Positions 17,828 to 27,667 of a stretch of 64,000 nucleotides of DNA are shown here, piece after piece; position 1 is the first letter of the stretch; every line of letters starts with the position of its first letter. The translations under genes were made by a program, and so were the position numbers. Below the pieces are notes generated by a model. That model had not been told where the DNA came from, searched no databases, and saw only the letters and a list, made by a program, of their open reading frames with translations. Source of the DNA: Pseudonocardia sp. CNS-004 (GTDB taxonomy: Bacteria > Actinomycetota > Actinomycetes > Mycobacteriales > Pseudonocardiaceae); NCBI GenBank assembly GCA_001942185.1, contig MKJV01000076.1, positions 1 through 64,000 on the forward strand. The letters run 5' to 3'.

Positions 17828-18593
17828 TGCTCGCCCGGCAGCGCCAGGAGCTGATCCTCGAAGCCGTCCGCGCCGACGGCGCGTCCGCGTATCGGAGCTG
17901 GTCACCCGGCTGGGCGTCTCCGACATGACCGTGCGCCGCGACATCGACGAGCTCGCCAGGCGCGGCCTCGTCTCCCGCGTGCACGGCGGGGCGACGGCGG
18001 CGGGCAGCAGCGTCGAGGAGCCCGGCTTCGCGGCGAAGTCGGCGCTGCACACGGCGGCGAAGCAGGCCATCGCGGAGAAGGCCGCTGCGCTCGTCGAGCC
18101 GGGGGCGTCGGTGGCGCTGTCTGCGGGTACCACGACGCATGCGGTCGCGTCGTTGCTGCTGGGGATCCCGCAGCTCACGGTGCTCACGAACTCGTTGCGG
18201 GTGGCCGAGGTGCTGCACGCGGCGCCGCGACCCGACCTCACGGTCGTGCTCACCGGCGGCGAGCGCACGCCGTCGGACGCACTGGTCGGGCCGGTCGCGG
18301 TGGCGGCCCTGCGCGGGCTGCACGTCGACTGGCTGCTGATGGGTGTGCACGGGATGGACGCCGATGCCGGGTTCACCAGCCCGAACCTGGCGGAGGCCGA
18401 GACGAACCGGGCGCTGTGCGACAGCGCCCGGCAGGTGGCCGTGGTGGCCGACAACTCGAAATGGGGAGTAGTGGGGTTGAGCACGATCGCGGCCCTCGAC
18501 GAGGTCGACGTCGTCGTGAGCGACGACGGCCTCGATCAGGAGGCGCGCCGGGTCCTGGAACAGCACTGCGGACGGCTGGTGCTGGCCGCATGA
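17827..18593 (+). CDS. DeoR-family transcriptional regulator of galactose operon (one frameshift)
   Basis: The N-terminal winged helix starts MLARQRQELILEAV and, after a one-base shift near 17890, continues ELVTRLGVSDMTVRRDIDEL, the DeoR helix-turn-helix. VSRVHGGAT follows, then a sugar-phosphate-binding domain with LSAGTTTHAVA and VLTNSLRVAEVL. DeoR proteins usually repress sugar operons and respond to a phosphorylated sugar. TGATG overlap with the beta-galactosidase and ATGA overlap with galT place it within the operon, so it probably controls these genes. Confidence 0.87.
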
Positions 18594-19686
18594 ACCGGAC
18601 CACGGCCCGGATGGCCGACGGGCGCGAGCTGATCTACTTCGACGACGTCACGCCCGATCGCGTGCCGCCGCCCGACACCCGCGACCTGCCGACGGTGCAG
18701 ACCGGCTCGATCATGCGTTACGACGTGCTCACCGGCGAGTGGGTGGCGATCGCCGCGCACCGCCAGGACCGCACGTTCCTCCCGCCTGCCGATGCCTGCC
18801 CGCTGTGCCCGACGCGGCCGGGCCGCGCACCGTCGGAGATCCCCGCATCGGACTACGACGTCGTGGTGTTCGAGAACCGGTTCCCGTCGTTCGCGCAGAA
18901 CGTCGACACCGACGTGGCTGCCGAGGTGGACGGCGACCCGCTGTTCCCGCAGCGCCCGGCGGTCGGGCGGTGCGAGGTCGTCTGCTTCACCAGCGACCAC
19001 GACTCGTCGTTCGGAGGGCTTCCGGTCGAGCGCGTGCGCACCGTGATCGACGCGTGGGCCGACCGCACCGCCGCGCTGTCGGCCATGCCGGGCGTGGAGC
19101 AGGTGTTCCCGTTCGAGAACCGCGGCAAGGAGATCGGGGTGACGTTGGAGCACCCCCACGGGCAGATCTACGCCTACCCGTTCGTCACGCCACGCACCGC
19201 GCAGCTGCTGAACCGGGCCGCCGAGCACCGCCAGCGCACCGGCCGCGACCTGTTCGACGACGTGCTGGCGGCGGAGCGCAAGGCCGGCACCCGTCTGGTC
19301 CGCGAGGGTGCGCACTTCACGGTGTTCGTGCCCGCCGCGGCGCGCTGGCCCGTGGAGGCGCAGCTCGTGCCGCACCGGCCGGTCCGCGACTTCACCGAGC
19401 TCTCCGACGCGGAGCGCACCGAGCTGGCGGAGCTGTACCGCGACCTGCTGCACCGGTTCGAGGTGTACTTCGACGAGGCCCCGCACCCGCCTACATCGCG
19501 GGCTGGCACCAGGCGCCCGTGCACACCGGGCGCGACCTCACCCGGCTGCACCTGCGGCTGTTCTCCCTGCGCCGCGCGCCGGGGAAGCTCAAGTACCTCG
19601 CCGGTTCGGAGTCCGGGGCCGGTGCCTGGATCAACGACGCGCTTCCGGAGCGGATCGCGCAGCGGCTGCGGGAGGTCGGATCGTGA
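18590..19686 (+). CDS. galT: galactose-1-phosphate uridylyltransferase (one frameshift)
   Basis: Leloir-pathway enzyme transferring UMP between UDP-glucose and galactose-1-phosphate. The zinc-binding CPLC is at about residue 70, VVFENRFPSF follows, and the active-site histidine triad is in LEHPHGQIYAYP. A lost G near 19490 breaks HPAYIAGWHQAPV; reading across restores the normal C-terminus ending in a LKYLAGSESGAGAW segment. Both ends overlap neighbours by 4 bases. Confidence 0.92.
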
Positions 19687-20812
19687 GAACGTTCGGGGAG
19701 CTCTTCGGACGCGAGCCGGACGGTCGCTGGGCCGGGCCCGGCCGGGTCAACCTGATCGGCGAGCACGTCGACTACGCCGACGGCCTGTGCCTGCCGTTCG
19801 CGATCGCGCAGCGCACGGTCGTCGAGGTGGCGAAGCGGGACGACGACCGCCTGCGGCTGCGCAGCCGCTCGGAGGACGGCGGCTTCGACGGCGCGCTCGA
19901 CGACGTCGGGCCGGGCCGGCCGGACGGCTGGGCCGGGTACGTCGCGGGGGTGCTGTGGGCGCTGCGGCAGGCCGGGTACGCGGCAGGGGGGATCGACCTG
20001 CTCGTCACCGACACCGTGCCGCTCGGGTCGGGGCTCTCCTCGTCCGCCGCCCTCGAATGCGGGGCGGCGCTGGCCGTCGACGAGCTGTACGGGCTGGGCC
20101 TCGGCGGGTCTGCCGACGGCCGGAAGGTGCTCGTCGATGCCTGCCGGCGCGCGGAGAACGACGTGGTCGGCGCGCAGACCGGCGGCATGGACCAGGCCGC
20201 GTCGCTGCTGGGCACGGCCGGCCACGCGCTGCTGCTCGACACCCACGACGACTCGACCCGGCAGGTCCCGTTCGCGCCTGCGGACGTCGGGCTCACGTTG
20301 ATCGTCATCGACACGAAGGTGCGCCACAGCCACGCCGACAACTCCTACGGCGCCCGCCGGGCGTCGGTGGAGAAGGCGGCGGACGCGCTCGGCATGCCCA
20401 GCCTCCGCGACGCCACCCTCGACGACCTGGCCGCGCTCGACGCCGACCTGCTTCCCCGCGCCCGCCACATCGTCACCGAGATCGACCGGGTCCGCCGCAC
20501 GGTCGCGCTGCTGGACGACGGCAGGCTCGCCGAGATCGGCCCGCTGCTCGACGCCTCCCACACCTCGCTCGCCGCCGACTACGAGGTGTCGTGCCCCGAG
20601 CTCGACCTGGCGTGCGCCACGGCCCGCGCCGCCGGCGCGCTCGCGCCCGGATGACGGGCGGCGGGTTCGGCGGCTCGGCCATCGCACTGGTGCCGACCGA
20701 CGGCGTCGACGCGGTGACCGGGGCGGTGCGCGAGGCGTTCGCGGCGGCCCGGAACCAGGAGCCCGACATCCGGGCCACCGAACCGTCGGCCGGGGCGGAG
20801 CGGATCGCGTAA
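19683..20812 (+). CDS. galK: galactokinase (one frameshift)
   Basis: GHMP kinase that phosphorylates galactose at C1. GRVNLIGEHVDYADG is the galactokinase signature, LGSGLSSSAALE the ATP-binding loop, and GARMTGGGFGGSAIAL the third GHMP motif. The last motif is reached only across a frameshift near 20645, where one G of a GG pair appears lost. The GTG start overlaps the galT stop. It is the last gene of the galactose operon and is followed by a strong stem-loop. Confidence 0.92.
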
Positions 20813-20827
20813 CCCCCTCCGGGGGTC

Positions 20828-20867
20828 GTGAGTGGATACGGGTGCCGGAGCACTCGTATCCACTCAC
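20828..20867. terminator. long stem-loop between galK and vapC
   Basis: Arms GTGAGTGGATACGGGTGC and GCACTCGTATCCACTCAC pair over 18 bases with one mismatch around a CGGA loop. It sits between convergent galK and vapC and overlaps the vapC stop. There is no clear U-tract, so it may act as a bidirectional terminator or an mRNA end protector. Confidence 0.6.
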
Positions 20868-21259
20868 AGGGATAGGGGGACGCAGAGGCCGGGCACCGCC
20901 CGCGCCAGACGCTGATCGGTGGTGAGCAGCCGCCCTCGCAGGCGCCGAGCGAGGGCGACGTACAACGCATCGCGAGCCGTGACGTTGTGCCGAAGCGTCC
21001 AGGCCTCTTCCAGGAGCGCCCCGGTGATCGGCAGCCTGAGCACGCTCAGCCGGGACAGTGCCCGGAGCCGGATCTCGACGGCCTCTCCCGGGAGCGTTCC
21101 GTCGCGGCACAGACGCGCCAGTGCGGAGAACACCTCGGCGTCGAGGTGCGCGACGGTGTGCAGCTCCGAGCCCTGGAGGCATGTCTGCACCGCCGTGCCG
21201 TTCCGGTTGCGCAGCAGGAGGTCGACCACGGCCGAGGCGTCGAGCACGAGCGCCGTCAC
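20864..21259 (-). CDS. vapC: PIN-domain toxin, VapC type
   Basis: A 131-residue PIN-domain ribonuclease. The N-terminal VLDASAVVDLLL gives the first acidic residue, HLDAEVFSALARL the middle one, and ARDALYVALAR plus LLTTDQRLARA the last ones, the expected quartet of VapC. The GTG start lies inside the stop of the upstream antitoxin gene (GTGA), the usual coupling of such pairs. Likely cleaves RNA when the antitoxin is lost; target unknown. Confidence 0.85.
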   Translation of the reverse strand: MTALVLDASAVVDLLLRNRNGTAVQTCLQGSELHTVAHLDAEVFSALARLCRDGTLPGEAVEIRLRALSRLSVLRLPITGALLEEAWTLRHNVTARDALYVALARRLRGRLLTTDQRLARAVPGLCVPLSL

Positions 21260-21494
21260 GGCAGCTCCTCGCGCGCGAGCGCACGGCATCGGCCCCGCTG
21301 ATGCCCTCCACCGGCGGGATGTCCTCCAGCTCGGCCAGCCAGTCCTCGATCGCCGGGCGAGCGGTCTGCGCTTCGAGCAGCCCGGCCACGTAAGCCTGCA
21401 GGCTCTGCCCCGCGCGCTGGGCGCGGCGCTTGAGCTCCCGGTGCGTCGTGGGATCGAGGTTGCGGATGAGCAGGTCGGCCACAGCCGCTATCAT
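21256..21494 (-). CDS. vapB: ribbon-helix-helix antitoxin, FitA/VapB type (one frameshift)
   Basis: Short DNA-binding antitoxin. LLIRNLDPTTHRELKRRA followed by GQSLQAYVAGLL is a ribbon-helix-helix of the FitA kind. The last codons (REELP then TGA overlapping vapC) are reached through a frameshift near 21275. The ATG at 21494 sits inside an inverted repeat, consistent with autorepression. Expected to neutralise VapC and repress the pair. Confidence 0.78.
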
Positions 21495-21503
21495 ATCGAT
21501 AGC
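21487..21503. promoter_or_regulatory. operator-like inverted repeat over the vapB start
   Basis: GCTATC and GATAGC arms separated by 5 bases span the antitoxin ATG. The sequence is AT-rich against a very GC-rich background. Position and symmetry fit a VapBC autoregulatory site. Confidence 0.5.
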
Positions 21504-21531
21504 ATCACGCTGCGGCGACACCGCCGACCGC

Positions 21532-22434
21532 TCACAGGCGGGGAACGCCGGCGGCGGCGAGCGCCGCGTCCAGTTCCTCGAAGGTCGGTGCGATGCGGGC
21601 GAGCAGCTCGCTCACCGGCTCCCGGTGGCCCCGGACCAGCGGGTACTGCAAGCCGCCGACGAGCCGCGCCTGCCGCTCGGCCACGGCTGCCGCGGCGGCG
21701 AGATCGAGCCGGGCGAGGCACGCCGCGGCGTCGGCGAGGCGGCGGGCGCCGACCCGCACCGCGAAGTGGACGAGGTGCGCCTCGTGCCTCGGGGTCAGCC
21801 CGGCCGCGACGAGCTCGGCGAACCGCGCGACGGCCGTGCCGGCGTTCCCCCCGTCGAGCAGGCGCCGCGCACCCGGCAGCGATGCGCGCAGCGCGTCGGT
21901 GGCGGCCACCTCCCGCACGCGGCGGAACCCGGAGCGCATCGTGAACGGTTCGGCCGGGTATTCGAAGGTGACCGACTCCCAGGCCGTCACGAATTCGTCG
22001 ACGGGCAGCGTGGCGTACGGAAATCCGTGCGGGTCGTGAAAATGGACGACGCCGTCGGCCACGGCGGTGACGACCGCGAAGTGGTCGGAGTCGAGGACCT
22101 GTCCGGACCCCGGGTGGTGCAGCAGGAGGCCGAACTCGACCGGGCCGACGAACACCGGCCCGTCGGCGGTGCGCAACCGCTCCACGGCCTCGGCGGCCGA
22201 GCCGCCCGACGCCCGCTCACAGGTCCAGCCGAGCAGGTCGATGGCGGTGTCGAGACCCTGGTCCGGGTCCCAGCCGAGCGGGTCGAACCATGCCAACCCG
22301 CCGCCGAGGTGGAACCCGAACGGCGAGCCGGTGAGCACCTCGATCGCCGACGGCGCCGCGGCGTCCTCCCCCATGACCATCGCCAGCGAATTCGCGTAAC
22401 AATACGGGCCGGAACCGACGTACGAGACATCCAC
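21532..22434 (-). CDS. BtrH N-terminal-domain-like / C39-like papain-fold protein
   Basis: A 300-residue intact protein. The start GSGPYCYANSLAMVMG places a cysteine in the helix position of papain-fold transferases and peptidases; DSDHFAVVTAV supplies the histidine and HFHDPHGFPYA the following acid. This matches the BtrH N-terminal family (acyl-ACP:aminoglycoside acyltransferase) or C39_2-type peptidases. The second half is alpha-helical with Ala/Leu repeats. No ACP or aminoglycoside genes are near, so the substrate is unknown. Confidence 0.6.
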   Translation of the reverse strand: MDVSYVGSGPYCYANSLAMVMGEDAAAPSAIEVLTGSPFGFHLGGGLAWFDPLGWDPDQGLDTAIDLLGWTCERASGGSAAEAVERLRTADGPVFVGPVEFGLLLHHPGSGQVLDSDHFAVVTAVADGVVHFHDPHGFPYATLPVDEFVTAWESVTFEYPAEPFTMRSGFRRVREVAATDALRASLPGARRLLDGGNAGTAVARFAELVAAGLTPRHEAHLVHFAVRVGARRLADAAACLARLDLAAAAAVAERQARLVGGLQYPLVRGHREPVSELLARIAPTFEELDAALAAAGVPRL

Positions 22435-22464
22435 ACCGGCGAGTGTGCCAAATTGGGGACGGAT

Positions 22465-22881
22465 TTACGTGAGTGGTTCTCCCGCGTGCTCGATCTGCGT
22501 GCGGATCGTGAAGGCGGGCTTCAGCATCATCGTCACCTCGGTGCGTTCGAGCGCGGCGGCGAGGCGGTGTGCTCCGGCGGGGTCGAGGCGGAACCCGAGC
22601 AGCACCCGCCGGTAGAGCAGGGTGGGCGGGCCGGCGTCGAGGGTGACGACCACCTCGATGTCCCCCGGGTCGCCGTCGCGTTCCAGATGGGTGCGCGCCG
22701 ACATCGCGCTGCACGCCGCCAGCGCGCCCGTCATCAGCTCGAGCGGGCTGGGGCCGGCACCGCCGCCGCTCGCGGGGTGGTCGGCCGTGGCGGAGTGCGG
22801 GCCCATCTGCAGGCCGACCACCCGCCCGGTGCCGGACGTCGACCGCGCCCCGGCCGTGGCGAGCGGGATCTGCATGGTCAC
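22465..22881 (-). CDS. OsmC/Ohr-family protein
   Basis: A protein of about 138 residues of the OsmC fold, which reduces organic or fatty-acid hydroperoxides using cysteine thiols. SPLELMTGALAACSAM holds the first catalytic cysteine. The second cysteine normally found in peroxidase members is not obvious; the C-terminal half reads MLKPAFTIRTQI. It could therefore be a non-peroxidase OsmC-like protein. Its GTG overlaps the stop of the histidine kinase, so it belongs to the same redox operon. Confidence 0.75.
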   Translation of the reverse strand: MTMQIPLATAGARSTSGTGRVVGLQMGPHSATADHPASGGGAGPSPLELMTGALAACSAMSARTHLERDGDPGDIEVVVTLDAGPPTLLYRRVLLGFRLDPAGAHRLAAALERTEVTMMLKPAFTIRTQIEHAGEPLT

Positions 22882-24334
22882 GGGGCGGGCTCCTCGGTGG
22901 TCGGCAGGGTCACTCGGAAGCGGGTGTCCCCCGGCTCCGAGGTGACGGTGATGTCGCCGCGGTGCCGGTTGACGACCACCCGGTAGCTCACGTCCAGCCC
23001 GAGGCCGGTGCCGTGCCCGACCGGCTTGGTGGTGAAGAAGGGGTCGAAGATCTTCTGCCGGACGTCGGACGGGATACCCGAGCCGGTGTCGCCGATCTCG
23101 ACGAACACGCAGTCGCCGACGCTGCCCGAGTCGACGCGGCCGGTGCGGACGGTCAGCGTGCCCTTGCCGCCCATCGCGTCGATCCCGTTGTCGATGATGT
23201 TGGTCCAGACCTGGTTGAGCTCGGCGGGGTAGGCCGGGACGAGCGGCAGCGTCCGGTCGTACTCCTTCACGATCGCGATGCCGGCTTCCTCGCCGAGCTT
23301 GCGCCCGAACATGACGAGGGTGGCGTCGAGGCCCTCGTGCAGGTCGATGAACCGGTGGGGCGCCCGGTCCATCTGCGAGTACTGCTTGGCCGCGAGCACG
23401 AGGTCGGAGATCCGGGTGGTGGCGTCGAGGATCTCGCGCAGCAGGCTCTCGGTCTCCACCGTGTAGGCGAGCCAGCGGATCGCGCCTTCGAGCGTGGTCT
23501 CCCCCGCGGCGGCGTTCACCGCGTCCAGGTCCTCCACACCCAGCCCGCCGGCGACGAACACCGGGGCGAGGTCCCAGCTGCCCTCGATGCCACGGTCGTC
23601 GAGCCACTCACCGAGCTCGTCCTCGCGGTCGGTGGCCTCCAGCGGCGAGAGCGCCGGCGCGTGGCGGACCTTCTTGACGAACTCGTCCTGCGCCATCACC
23701 AGCTTCTTCAGCTGGTCACCCGCGATCTTCCCGTCGCGATCATCGCGAGCTTCGCCCGCATGCCTGCCACCTTGTCGCGCAGCGCATCGGCCGCGCGGCC
23801 CGCCGCGGCCGCCGGGTTGTTCAGCTCGTGGGTGAGCCCCGCGGACAGCCTGCCGAGCGCGAGCAGCCGCTCCCGCTCGGCGAGCACGTGGTTGCCCCGC
23901 TTCATGCCCAGCCGCAGGCCCTCCAGCAGGTGCACCGCCATCGGGTACCAGCGGGTGAACTCCGCGGCGAACGGCCCCTTCGGCAGCGCGAGCGCCGTGC
24001 AGTCCGTGATCGCGCGCACGGACGCCGGGTACTCCCCGGTGGTCTCGTCGTCCACGTAGAACTGGACGGCGCCGAAGTACACGCCGCGCTGGTCGGTGCG
24101 CGTGGTCTCGACGTTGTCGCCGCCGACCAGCCTGCTCATCGCGATCGTGCCCGACAGCAGCACGTGGAAGCAGTCGGCGGGCTCGCCCTCGACGACGATG
24201 TTCTCACCGGCCGGCACGGCGACCACGTCACCGTTCTCGGCGACCCAGGCCAGCTGTTCCTCGGTGAGTTCGGCGAAGAGGAACAGCGTGCGCAGCTCGT
24301 CCGGCGTCAGGTGGGCCGGGGCCGGGGCGCTCAT
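22878..24334 (-). CDS. histidine kinase with N-terminal cyclic-nucleotide-binding domain (one frameshift)
   Basis: The N-terminal 130 residues form a cNMP-binding domain ([20 protein letters not shown], then a VSRAI-like [11 protein letters not shown] block). A dimerisation segment with [15 protein letters not shown] supplies the phospho-acceptor histidine. After a frameshift near 23740 comes a long linker and the ATPase domain: [42 protein letters not shown]. No membrane helices, so a cytosolic sensor. ATGA overlap with the upstream response-regulator/flavoprotein fusion makes them cognate partners. Confidence 0.85.
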
Positions 24335-26005
24335 TGCTCCGCCAGGTAGCGGTGCACGAGCGTGACGGCCATCGCGCCCTCTCCCACCGCGGACGCGACC
24401 CGCTTGACGGAGTCGGCCCGCACGTCTCCTGCCACGAACACCCCGGGCACACTCGCCTCCAGGTGGTAGGGGTCGCGGTCCAGTGTCCACCCCGGTGGGC
24501 GCTGCCCGTCGACCACGAGGTCCGGCCCGGTGGGGATGAACCCCCGCGCGTCGCGCCGGACGAAGCCGTCGAGCCAGTCGGTGCGCGGTGCCGCCCCGAT
24601 GAACACGAACATCGAGCCCGCCTTCACCGAGTCGGTCCGGTCGCCCTCGCGGAGGCAGATCGACTGCAGGTGGTCGTCGCCGTGAGCCTCGGTGACCTGG
24701 GTGCCGGTGCGCACGGTGATGTTGTCGATCGTCTCGATCTGCTTGATCAGGTTAGCTCGACATCGACGCCTCCAGGCCGGGGCCACGCACCACCAGCGTG
24801 ACGGTGGCGGCGTGCCGGGAGAAGAACACCGCCGCCTGGCCCGCGGAGTTGGCGCCGCCGACGATGTAGACGTCCTCGCCGCGGCAGGCGGGTGCCTCGG
24901 TGGCCGCCGACCCGTAGAACACCCCGCGGCCGGTGAGCTCGGCGACGCCGGGGGCGTCCAGGCTGCGGTAGGAGACGCCGGTGGCCAGCACCACGGAGTG
25001 TGCGGCGATCTCGCTGCCGTCGCCGAACCGCACCACCCGGGCCGAGCCGCGCGCCTCGAGGGACACGACGTCGCGGGCGGTGAGCACCTCGGCGCCGAAC
25101 TTGGCGGCCTGCCTGCGCGCCCTGTCGGTGAGCTGCGCGCCCGACACGCCGTCGGGGAAGCCCAGGTAGTTCTCGATGCGCGAGCTCTGCCCGGCCTGTC
25201 CTCCGGTGGCCTGGCGCTCGACGAGCACCGTGCGCAGGCCCTCGGACGCGCCGTACACCGCCGCCCCCAGCCCGGCGGGCCCGCCGCCGACGACGATCAG
25301 GTCGTAGAAGTCCGTGGCCGGATCGGTGGTGAGCCCGACGGCCTCGGCGATCTCCGCGTCGGTGGGCGAGCGCAGCGCCGTGCCGTCGGCGGTGATCAAC
25401 ACCGGGACGTCCTCCGGCCCGGCACCCGCGGCTTCGAGGAGCCGCGCGCCCTCCGGCTCGTCGATCGAGTAGTAGCGGTAGGGCACGGAGTTGCGGGCCA
25501 GGAAGTCGCGCGCCGAGAAGCACTCGGCCGACCAGCGGTGGCCCACCACCCGGATCTCGTCGACGGGGCGCTGGCCGACCGCCCGCCACGTCTCCACGAG
25601 CGCGTCGACGACGGGGTAGAGCTTCTCCTCCGGCGGGTCCCACGGCTTGAGCAGGTAGTGATCGACGTCGACCAGGTTGATCGCCTGGATCGCCGCGTCG
25701 GTGTCGGCGTAGGCGGTGAGCAGGGCCCGGCGCGCGTGCGGCGCGATGTCCATGGCCTGCTCGAGGAACTCGATGCCGTTCATCTCCGGCATGCGGTAGT
25801 CGGCGAGGATCGCCGCCACCGGCTCACCGCGCAGCGTGAGCTCGCGCAACGCGTCGAGCGCGTCGCGGCCGGACTCGGCGCGGACGATCCGGTGGTCCTG
25901 CCCGTAGCGGCGCCGCAGGTCGCGCGCCACGGCGCGGCTGACCCCCGGGTCGTCGTCCACGGTCATCAGGACGGGTTTTGTCGAGCGCGGCTCGATCGCG
26001 GTCAT
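24331..26005 (-). CDS. response regulator / thioredoxin-reductase-like flavoprotein fusion (one frameshift)
   Basis: Three parts: a receiver domain (VDDDPGVSRAV, phospho-acceptor in LADYRMPEMNG, YLLKPWDPPEEK), a short glutaredoxin-like segment with one cysteine (RWSAECFSARDFL), and a thioredoxin-reductase-type flavoprotein (VVGGGPAGLGAAVYGASEG, YIVGGANSAGQAAVFF, VFVAGDVRADSVKRVASAVG). The usual redox CxxC is absent: the segment reads FYGSAATEAPACRG. A frameshift near 24755 separates the last 140 residues. With the kinase and OsmC it probably forms a redox-signalling operon in which flavin chemistry and phosphorylation are coupled. Confidence 0.87.
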
Positions 26006-26121
26006 GCAGGCTCCAGCGGACGTGCGGTCCCGCCCCGGTGGGACAGGCTCCCCCACCGAACCTAGCGCCGCCGCGCCAGGCGTGGGAGACCCCGCGGTTC
26101 CCAGGAACGCCTCGACCGACA

Positions 26122-26182
26122 TGATCGCCGCCAGTGGTGCGACCCCCGACATATCTGTCGCGGCCGCACCACTCCGGGCGAT
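26122..26182. repeat. palindromic repeat family, copy 1
   Basis: Arms TGATCGCCGCCAGTGGTGCG and GCACCACTCCGGGCGATCT pair imperfectly; the centre has CGACATATCTGTCG, close to the perfect CGACAGATCTGTCG of copy 4. It lies between the 3' end of the aldehyde dehydrogenase gene and the 5' end of the response-regulator fusion. Confidence 0.75.
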
Positions 26183-26213
26183 CTCGGTAGAACGGGGTGC
26201 GATCCCGGAGCGG

Positions 26214-27667
26214 TCAGGACAGCACGCCGTCGACCCTCCGGGGCAGGCCCAGGGGGTTGTCGTCGCGCAGCGCCTCCGGGAGCAGGGCCTGCGGGGTGTT
26301 CTGGTAGCACACCGGGCGCAGGAAGCGGCGGATCGCCGTGGTACCCACGCTCGTGTGGATCGACGCCGTGGTCGAGGGGAACGGGCCGCCGTGGTGCATC
26401 GCGGGGGCGACCGCCACGCCCGTGGGCCAGCCGTTGTAGACCACCCGGCCCGCGCGGTCGCGCAGCGCGTCCACCAGGGGCGCCAGGGTGGCGGCGTCGG
26501 CGTCCTCTGCCTGGACGGTGGCGGTGAGGTTGCCACCGAACGCCTGCGCGGCGGCGAGCGCCTCGTCGGCGCCCGAGTACTCGACGACGATCGACGTGGG
26601 CCCGAAGCACTCCTGCAGGATCGGGTCCGGGTCGGCGAGGAGCTCCTTGGCCGTGGTGGCGAGCAGGGTGGGCGCCACGCCCGCGTCGGAGTCGGCGCCG
26701 TGCACGAGGGTGCGCAGCGCGCCGAGGCCCTCCAGCCGGTCGCGCTCGTGGGCGTGCCCGGAGCGGATGCGGTCGTTGAGCATGCCTGCGGGCGCGGCGC
26801 CCCGCACGGCCTCGACGAGGCGCTCCTCCAGGCCGTGGCCCTCGGGGAGGAACAGCAGGCCGGGCTTGGTGCAGAACTGGCCGGTGCCGAGGGTGAAGGA
26901 GCCACGTAGCCGTCGGCGATGTCGGCGCCGCGGGCCGCCACCGCGGCGGGGGTGACGAACACCGGGTTGAGGCTGCCCAGCTCGCCGTAGAACGGGATGG
27001 GCTCCTCGCGGCGGGTGGCGATCTCCAGGAGGGCGAGCCCGCCCTTCACGGAGCCGGTGAAGGCGCCCACCTTGATGCGCGGGTCGGTGAGCGCGGTCGT
27101 GCCCGCCTCCATGCCGTGGACCACCGCGAACGTGCCCCCGGGGCGCGGCGGCGCGCAGCGCCTCGACGAGCACCTCGCCCGTGCGCTGCGAGAGCCGCGG
27201 GTGGCCGGGGTGGGCCTTGACGACGACCGGGCTGCCCGCGGCGAGCGCCGAGGCCGTGTCGCCGCCGGGCACGCTGAACGCGAACGGGAAGTTGCTGGCG
27301 GCGAACACCAGCACCGGGCCGACCGGCACGAGCATGCGGCGCAGGTCGGGGCGGGGCACCGGCTTCGCGTTCGCGTCGGCGGAGTCGAGGATCACCTCGA
27401 GGTAGGAGCCCTCGTCGAGGCGTCGGCGAACAGGCGCAGCTGGCCGCTGGACCGGGCCACCTCGCCGGTGAGCCTGCCCTCGGGCAGCGAGGACTCCTCG
27501 ATCGCGATCGGCACGAGCTCGGCGGACGCGGCGTCCAGGGCGTCGGCGGCTGCGCGCAGCAGCGCGGCCCGCTCGGCCGGGCGCAGCGCGGCGAGCGGCC
27601 CGGCGGCCTGCGCGGCGGCGGCGAGCACGCCCTCGAGCTCCTCGGGAGAGGTATCTGAGACGGTCAC
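26214..27667 (-). CDS. 2,5-dioxovalerate (alpha-ketoglutarate semialdehyde) dehydrogenase-like ALDH (three frameshifts)
   Basis: NAD(P)-dependent aldehyde dehydrogenase. [16 protein letters not shown] starts the cofactor domain, FTGSVKGG is the coenzyme loop, [13 protein letters not shown] holds the general-base glutamate in the form typical of alpha-ketoglutarate semialdehyde dehydrogenases, and TGQFCTKPG the catalytic cysteine. Frameshifts near 27420, 27150 and 26905 must be bridged. GTGA overlap with the upstream FAH-family dehydratase suggests the two act in sequence: dehydratase forms 2,5-dioxopentanoate, this enzyme oxidises it to 2-oxoglutarate. Confidence 0.8.

Noticed and set aside
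17827..18593. Programmed frameshifting in the DeoR, ligase or kinase genes
   Set aside because: No slippery heptamer plus structure was seen, and shifts occur in too many unrelated genes.
24331..26005. Plain thioredoxin reductase
   Set aside because: An N-terminal receiver domain is fused and the CxxC motif is missing.
26122..26182. Reading the palindromic repeat family as simple terminators
   Set aside because: No U-tract, same sequence at unrelated loci and a tandem pair before glyS; a mobile or REP-like repeat explains them better.
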